Shown here in pieces: positions 24,041-28,705 of a DNA stretch of 28,705 bases (the stretch's first letter is position 1; every line of letters starts with the position of its first letter). The translations under genes were made by a program, and so were the position numbers. The stretch is from NCBI GenBank assembly GCA_910586515.1, contig CAJUGL010000044.1:1-28705 (forward strand), given 5' to 3'. Source of the DNA: an uncultured Acetatifactor sp. (GTDB taxonomy: Bacteria > Bacillota > Clostridia > Lachnospirales > Lachnospiraceae). Below the pieces are notes generated by a model that was not told where the DNA came from, did no database searches, and saw nothing but the letters and a program-made list of their open reading frames with translations.

Positions 24041-24664
24041 GAGAAACTGCTCTATGATCTGGGGCGTTTCCCGGACGCAAAGGAACACCTGGAAATAGGG
24101 CTGGACTTTTTGCGGGAACGGGAGGATTTGGAGTTGCTCCATTATGCCCTAGTTGCCGGTGACGAGGATTTGGAAAACTATGGGCTGTTCGCCGGAGCCA
24201 CTTATACCTGTGATGTTGCGCCGATCAATGCGCCGGAACAGGTGACAACCGCTCTTGTATCACAGACAATGTATCAAGATGTCCGGGATGGATATGCAGT
24301 GTACTTCTTCAAGGAAGAGGCTGAGACTCCGGTTTTGGAATTGTGTGAAACTAAGGATTATGTCATTGACCAGCGTATTTCTCTGGAGATGCCGGAAACG
24401 GCAAGAGCATGGACAGCCGAAGACGGGCTGGAGCGGTTCCTCTCAGAAAGCGGGGCGTATGTAAAATTGGTTTTACGCTTTACGGACGATTTAGATACAG
24501 AAACGTATGCGGAATACCTCTATGATTTTGAAGATACCAGATGCTTATATTTGCTTTTTTTCAGGACATGGGGAGGCGAGGATCTGGATGATAATGGAAT
24601 CGGTGTCTGTGTACAAAATGAGGAAATAGCTGAAATTGCTTATAAAAAAAACGGAGGCACCTGA
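24041..24664 (+). pseudogene. 5'-truncated gene for an unknown acidic protein
   Basis: The frame opens directly after a stop at 24038-24040 and reads EKLLYDLGRFPDAKEHLEIGL, a TPR-like or helical start that seems internal to a longer protein, then a beta-rich region with many Asp/Glu (FTDDLDTETYAEYLYDFED, WGGEDLDDNGIGV) to the stop at 24664. There is no ATG or RBS near the 5' end; the first possible start is a TTG at 24110 without an RBS. About 207 codons remain. The first gene body is lost at the junction with the leftward remnant. The acidic, small, soluble character is like an immunity protein, but no family is recognised. Confidence 0.5.
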
Positions 24665-24780
24665 TGAAACGCTGTATAATCTGCAAAAAAGAAATCATTG
24701 AATTTGGTGAAAAATACTTTGTTGGTTTTCAATCTATCTTTCCACCGAAAGAATTTGATAAAGCCTGCTACTTTGTCTGA
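24664..24780 (+). CDS. Small hypothetical protein, 38 residues
   Basis: ATG 24664 overlaps the previous stop by 1 nt (TGATG), and GGAGG lies 8 nt upstream, so translation is plausible. It reads MKRCIICKKEIIEFGEKYFV.. with one CxxC pair and no second pair, as if the first half of a zinc ribbon. It may be a truncated gene; the 80 bp after it hold nothing recognisable. Confidence 0.4.
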   Translation: MKRCIICKKEIIEFGEKYFVGFQSIFPPKEFDKACYFV

Positions 24781-24862
24781 AACATAAAGAGATATGGAAA
24801 TACCAGTAGATTTTATGTTGATGGACTACCCTCACGACTAAGCGTAATTATAAGAGGACAGG

Positions 24863-25408
24863 ATGATGAGAAAACCCACAGATGATATTGCAAACTGGCG
24901 ATTACAGCAGGAGAATACATCAAAACCATTCCCATATGTTTTCCCACAGATGCCGCCCCGGTTCCGGCGGTGCTGTGCCTTTGCGAAAGCAGTATTTCTG
25001 ATACAATGGGGATGCTTTGCCGCTTCTTGTGTTTGCAGTATGGTGCTGTTCATTCCCGTGGTTATTTGGGGCAGGAACATGGGAATGAGCGCCATGATAG
25101 AGAACAGACCGTTTTTGGCGTTTTTCATTGTGGTGGCTGCTATATCACTTCTGATTTTTTTTGCGGCTGTTCCGTTTGGATTTACCCCAAAACTTTTTTG
25201 GCGGTGTCCTTGCTGCGGGCATCCATTTCCGTATTATGTTCCGACAAGAGGGGATAACCTGAAAGAAAAGGAATGTTTGCGGAGCATGGAGGGGCGGCAT
25301 ATCAAATATGTGAAGCTGAAATTTTGTCCGCTAATCATTCCGTCAGTCTGTCCGGAGTGTAGGTGCAAGTTTTTTGATATGGCTGGACTACTTGGAAAAA
25401 TTTTATAG
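24863..25408 (+). CDS. Hypothetical membrane protein with C-terminal zinc ribbon
   Basis: 181 residues from ATG 24863 (GAGGACAGG just upstream). Two membrane helices at about 46-70 and 85-108 form a hairpin, with a polar N terminus (about 40 residues) and a cytoplasmic-like C-terminal domain carrying CPCCGHPF (about 114-121) and SVCPECRCKFF (about 160-170), i.e. two CxxC knuckles about 45 residues apart, likely binding one zinc. The domain order (helical hairpin then zinc ribbon) is seen in small proteins of unknown role in Clostridia. The base composition is more AT-rich than the metabolic genes upstream. It sits in the fragmentary right-hand region and may be an intact accessory gene. Confidence 0.65.
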   Translation: MMRKPTDDIANWRLQQENTSKPFPYVFPQMPPRFRRCCAFAKAVFLIQWGCFAASCVCSMVLFIPVVIWGRNMGMSAMIENRPFLAFFIVVAAISLLIFFAAVPFGFTPKLFWRCPCCGHPFPYYVPTRGDNLKEKECLRSMEGRHIKYVKLKFCPLIIPSVCPECRCKFFDMAGLLGKIL

Positions 25409-25760
25409 AGATTTTTTCGAGAGCATAGACAGAGATTATGGAACACTGGAGGAATATTATATTGCTAATAAAGAAGAAAATCCATTGTTGGCTGGGGTGG
25501 TGTATATAGAACGAGGTCAATTCCAAAATGCGGAGAAATGTTTTAGATTGCCAAATATGAGATGTAAAAATTCATGTACTTCTATTAGGCCGGTGACGAA
25601 AGAACAACTTGCCCGTGTCAGTGTCTCCTGTGAACAGCTGTATTGCAGAAGTGATTATGAAAGATTGCTTGATTATACAATAGCTATGCAGCATGGGGTA
25701 AAATGGACAGAAGAAACAGCAGCGTATGGATTGTTGCCCGAAGAAAGACATGGGAAATAG
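25374..25760 (+). pseudogene. Unknown open frame of 128 codons, probably 5'-truncated
   Basis: The frame overlaps the end of the zinc-ribbon gene by 35 nt in another phase and has only a TTG at 25374 as start, with no RBS. Residues 1-30 (YRDFFESIDRDYGTLEEYY) look like a helical interior piece; later residues include four Cys (MRCKNSC, VSVSCEQLYC). It ends AAYGLLPEERHGK. The absence of a proper start and the AT-rich context suggest a gene tail joined to the preceding gene. A frameshift in the zinc-ribbon gene is less likely, since that gene ends naturally. Function unknown. Confidence 0.35.
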
Positions 25761-25799
25761 TTAAACGGAGAGTACCAATACAATATAAAAGAAAAGAGG

Positions 25800-25913
25800 A
25801 TGAAAACAAACATGAAAGCTGCTATGCAATATCAAAATAAAACTCCGGAAGAGATTGTTCGTCAATACAAAAAGAAACTTCGGGCCAAGCAGGGGCTTCT
25901 CATCCTGATCTGA
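25800..25913 (+). pseudogene. Short 5' gene remnant (37 codons)
   Basis: ATG 25800 (or the in-frame ATG 25812 with AGAGGA 12 nt upstream) starts MKTNMKAAMQYQNKTPEEIVRQYKKKL.., a plausible protein N terminus with an amphipathic helix, then stops at 25911-25913. Right there a leftward gene scrap begins. It looks like the head of a gene cut by rearrangement. Function unknown. Confidence 0.35.
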
Positions 25914-26046
25914 TGGGAGCCGAAAAAATTAGTTCCCAGGTCTGACAGGCTGGCAGCGTCCTTGAAAAAGACAGGGCCTTCATCTGAATATGTGGGCACA
26001 TAATAAACATCAAACTTACTCTGAAATTCTTCCAGGATAGCCTGCG
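25914..26046 (-). pseudogene. Inverted scrap of a leftward gene
   Basis: On the minus strand this stretch reads ..ILEEFQSKFDVYYVPTY.. and on to ..GPVFFKDAASLSDLGTNFFG.., a composition typical of a real protein, yet there is no start codon with an RBS, and both ends merge into genes on the opposite strand. It lies between two plus-strand gene pieces, so an inverted fragment inserted or retained by rearrangement is the simplest reading. No family recognised. Confidence 0.35.
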
Positions 26047-27012
26047 ATGATCCGGCTGGCGGTGGAGGTAAAGGGAGGCTCCCTGCAGTTTGGAGACCTG
26101 TTCTGGCTGAGTGACTGGAATCCGGATTTCCCACAGGACCAGATATTGTCTTTGCCGGACGGGTACTATCATATCACAGCCTGCACCAGAAGGCCGGAAT
26201 CCGGATACTGGGGAGACGACCAGATCATCTGCCTCTATTTCAACAGGCTGGAAGAAATGCCAAAGCTTATGTGGGAGGGGGTTCCCTACCTGTTTACGGA
26301 AGAACGGGAAGCAGAGCCGCAGGATGCAGGCGCTCAGGGGCAGAACCAGAGAGTGTGTAGGGAAGAGATCCGGCAGCTGTATGGGGTGGAAGAACTGCAG
26401 GGATACACAGAAGAAGAACTGGCTGTTGTGAAAAAATATTTTAATCCTCTTCCTCCTGTGCTGGAAGAGTTCTGGAGCAGGGCGGCGCGCACGGAGGCAA
26501 TCCATAAGGTACAGGACCGGTGGATCAGGCCGGAAGACTTCGATAAATGGGACTGGTTAAAGGACGGCGATTATCTGGTAATCCTGATTGAAAATCAGGG
26601 GTGCTGCCGGGCGGGAATCCGAAGAAAAGACCTGACCAAAGCGGACCCTCCGGTTTATGTGGCTGCGGATCAGATAAATGACCACAGATGGACCCTGTGC
26701 GCCGGAACGCTCAGCGGATTTCTGCGAGCTGCCCTTGCTTATGAAGCGGTATTTGCCTTTGCTTTTCATGGGGAGGAGCTTATGTATTGGCTTACAGAGG
26801 AAGAACTGGAAACCGTCCGGTCCGGCCTTGAAAAACAACCCTTTGGGCTTTCTGGATGGCTGGGGATGGATATGAGTTTTTACAGTAATGCATCTGACAA
26901 TATGGCTGTGGTCATGGAGTGCGGTGATCTGGAAGTGCTTTATGGAGCCGCCAGCGAGGCAGGGTATAAGAAGCTTATGGAAGTCATGGAAGGACTTGGA
27001 GAAGCGATATAA
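26047..27012 (+). CDS. SUKH-like (SMI1/KNR4-type) immunity protein candidate, N terminus uncertain
   Basis: 321 residues from ATG 26047, which has no RBS and follows straight after an inverted scrap, so the true N terminus may be lost. Residues 1-85 are a beta-rich module (AVEVKGGSLQFGDLFWLSDW, LPDGYYHI); residues about 130-230 (YFNPLPPVLEEFW ... RPEDFDKWDWLKDGDYLVIL) look like the SUKH fold, where LP..L.EF is followed by a W-rich loop and a strand; residues 215-320 add another helical/beta part (LSGFLRAALAYEAVFAF). SUKH proteins are common immunity partners of secreted nuclease toxins. The match is by pattern only. The protein is acidic and lacks a signal peptide, as immunity proteins do. 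Confidence 0.5.
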   Translation: MIRLAVEVKGGSLQFGDLFWLSDWNPDFPQDQILSLPDGYYHITACTRRPESGYWGDDQIICLYFNRLEEMPKLMWEGVPYLFTEEREAEPQDAGAQGQNQRVCREEIRQLYGVEELQGYTEEELAVVKKYFNPLPPVLEEFWSRAARTEAIHKVQDRWIRPEDFDKWDWLKDGDYLVILIENQGCCRAGIRRKDLTKADPPVYVAADQINDHRWTLCAGTLSGFLRAALAYEAVFAFAFHGEELMYWLTEEELETVRSGLEKQPFGLSGWLGMDMSFYSNASDNMAVVMECGDLEVLYGAASEAGYKKLMEVMEGLGEAI

Positions 27013-27077
27013 AAGAGAACGGAAATTGAGCAGGGTATGAAGGCAGGAAGTTTTGCGCAGGCATTGATGTGAATGAC

Positions 27078-27469
27078 GAGACAATCCTTTTGAAATAGAA
27101 GATATCCTGTGCATCAGTGAAGGTGCAGAGGAATGGCATATTGACCGTGGAAACAGCGAAACCCAGATATATAAACTTGTGTCGGATGTGTATGAAGTGA
27201 CAGAAGAAAGCCCTGACAGCAATTATGCAACGGTAATGCATGTGCCGGAAGATTTCATGGCCCAACATGAAGGCGCCCTGTACATACTCAGCCGGAACCG
27301 GGAAACAGGGGAAGTAAAGCTCGTGAAAGACATCTCGTCAAAGGAAGAACTGGATTTGTTGCCAGAGGATGAATTTGACAGAGATTATAAGGTACATTCC
27401 AATGGAACATGCGGCATGAGCGCAGGCTTTCAGTATGCAGTGGCGGAAAGAAAAGGGGAGGAAGAATAA
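27078..27469 (+). pseudogene. Frameshifted or 5'-degraded unknown gene
   Basis: Open from 27077 to the stop at 27469. It reads RDNPFEIEDILCISEGAEEW.. without a start; the first GTG (27179) has no RBS. Just upstream another frame reads ..GRKFCAGIDVNDETILLK and stops at 27096, and a third begins with ATG 27037 and stops at 27072. The run ..VNDETI/PFEIEDIL.. across the frames looks like one protein with a frameshift near 27080-27095. The product (about 130 residues seen, acidic, DLLPEDEFDRDYKV) is unknown and soluble. Its end is 2 nt before the next gene start, so they were probably co-transcribed. Confidence 0.45.
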
Positions 27470-27471
27470 GG

Positions 27472-28705
27472 ATGGGATTTCAGGACGAGATGAAACAGAT
27501 GTTTCTGCGCATTGCGGCAGGAGACGTAGAACCGGAGGAGTGGGAAACTTGGTGGAACAGCAACAGGCTTAAGCTGGAAGAGACACTGACCCGGGGAGAC
27601 CGGGGGCGGATTATGCCCGCTTTATGGAGTGCAAACTATTACTGGATGACAAAGACCCAGGGCGGTGTTGCCTATTATTTCCATACCCAGGGGCGCCCGG
27701 TGAAGACGTCCGGTTATTATGCGGAAAAAGCACAGGAAGAGGAGAACCGTGACAGACAGAAAGCCATGGAAGCCTATCACAGGAAAACGGCGTCTGTCAG
27801 GCGTTCCTGGGAGGAATATCTGGAGAAACATCCGACAGAATCCATTTCTTTTGACTGGAAGAGCCTGCTGGGAACGCCGCCCGGCCAGAAACCGGCGAAA
27901 GCGTTCAGCTATAAAAATGCAAGGACAATCGAACAGTGGAAAGAATGCGGGGAAGAACTGAAACTGCGCCTAAAAGAGAACCTGCAGGCAAAGATCGCCC
28001 CTGTCACAAAGGCATACGGTATGAAAAAAGCAGGCCCCAAAACCTTTGTCCGGGAAAGGAACGGCCTGGTATCCCGGATTCAGTTTATCGGTTATTTCAG
28101 GGGCGGCGGATATGAGGCCATGATCTGCTATCTCTGTCCCATATACGCCATACAGTACGGAATCTTAGGCTTGCCGGGCCATGTCAGCCAGGGAGAAGAT
28201 TTTCAAAAGATGCATAATGGATGGGGCGTGATCGAGTATGGTGGGGAAGCCGTGGATGCTGCCGCGGTGGAGAGCATCAACGGAAAATTTGATGATATCC
28301 TGACCTTCCTGGCAGGCGGCGTGTTCCCGGAGTGGCAGAAAATCGACAGCCTGGAGACTTACTTTGCAAAAGAGCGCCAGGATTACCTGAAAGCCACAGA
28401 GAAAGGCCCGAACGATCCGAGAACCGGCCGGCCCATGTGGAATCCGGATGGGGAGGAAAAACCGGATCCCTGGAGAGCGGACAGCTATCTGTCTGGTGTA
28501 TGGAACCTGCTGACCGGAAAGGAAGCGGAAGGATATGCGCGCCTTGAGGAATGCGTAAGGCATAATTCCGATTATATGGAGGTCCGTCTGAAGGAATTTC
28601 CAAATGCCTGCAATGACTCCAGAGACGCCATGGCGGTGATGTACCGTAATGCACAGCTCTTTCTGGAAACAAAGGAGATTCCAGATGCACAAAAACGCCA
28701 GAACG
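27472..28705 (+). CDS. Large hypothetical protein, DUF4304-like middle region (runs off the window)
   Basis: ATG 27472 follows GGGGAGG by 9-12 nt, and the frame stays open for 411 codons to the window edge. Residues about 1-75 (FQDEMKQMFLRIAAG, EEWETWWNSNRLKLEETL) are an N-terminal helical region with YYFHTQG; a charged helix with RDRQKAMEAY follows; residues about 165-300 (KIAPVTKAYGMKKAGPKTFVR, VSRIQFIGYFRGG, NGWGVIEYGG) have the layout of DUF4304, a domain met in immunity-like loci: helix, GFKK-type turn, then strands and a C-terminal helix. The remainder (PNDPRTGRPMWNPDGEEKPDPW) is unrecognised. No signal peptide or membrane helix. The family call is pattern-based. Confidence 0.6.
   Translation, partial: MGFQDEMKQMFLRIAAGDVEPEEWETWWNSNRLKLEETLTRGDRGRIMPALWSANYYWMTKTQGGVAYYFHTQGRPVKTSGYYAEKAQEEENRDRQKAMEAYHRKTASVRRSWEEYLEKHPTESISFDWKSLLGTPPGQKPAKAFSYKNARTIEQWKECGEELKLRLKENLQAKIAPVTKAYGMKKAGPKTFVRERNGLVSRIQFIGYFRGGGYEAMICYLCPIYAIQYGILGLPGHVSQGEDFQKMHNGWGVIEYGGEAVDAAAVESINGKFDDILTFLAGGVFPEWQKIDSLETYFAKERQDYLKATEKGPNDPRTGRPMWNPDGEEKPDPWRADSYLSGVWNLLTGKEAEGYARLEECVRHNSDYMEVRLKEFPNACNDSRDAMAVMYRNAQLFLETKEIPDAQKRQN

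Overview
The window looks like a chromosome segment from a Gram-positive, spore-forming gut Clostridia, most likely a Lachnospiraceae relative. This rests on strong AGGAGG-type ribosome binding sites, a Lachnospiraceae-style YesM/YesN plus LplB/YtcP/lipoprotein sugar importer, a SpoIID/PG-binding/LysM protein, and mixed base composition. Assignment to family is inference; no rRNA is present.

Layout. The left edge (1-98) holds the 5' tip of a leftward, possibly IS66-like gene. Then come a leftward cation P-type ATPase (166-2709), a membrane-anchored C39-type cysteine peptidase with a 60-bp tandem repeat (2994-4232), a leftward unknown basic coiled-coil protein (4326-5030), a hairpin-rich non-coding stretch (5176-5273), and a SpoIID/PG-binding/LysM protein (5385-7238). 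Next are tRNA-Ala(CGC) with its own promoter and terminator, type I glutamine synthetase and an aldose-1-epimerase-like protein, all leftward. A YtrA-type GntR regulator heads a four-gene ABC operon (10217-13075). A leftward response regulator/histidine kinase pair (13106-15986) is divergent from an oligosaccharide-type ABC importer (two permeases and a lipoprotein, 16202-19812), which it probably regulates.

Between the importer terminator and the next promoter lie about 450 bp with no convincing gene (19875-20324). This stretch holds many complementary helices, a segment that reads like the anticodon loop, long variable arm and T arm of a class II tRNA-Leu(UAA), and a strong Rho-independent terminator. 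It is the best candidate here for an undescribed (or at least unannotated) large structured RNA. A strong promoter (20358-20386) follows, driving two large multi-spanning membrane proteins of probable GT-C glycosyltransferase type.

From about 23.86 kb to the right edge the window changes character. It holds small, fragmentary or 5'-truncated genes, an inverted gene scrap, a frameshifted gene, and at the end two larger proteins with immunity-protein-like features (SUKH-like and DUF4304-like patterns, both tentative). This resembles a decaying polymorphic-toxin/immunity cassette array. The last gene (27472 onward) runs off the window with an open frame.
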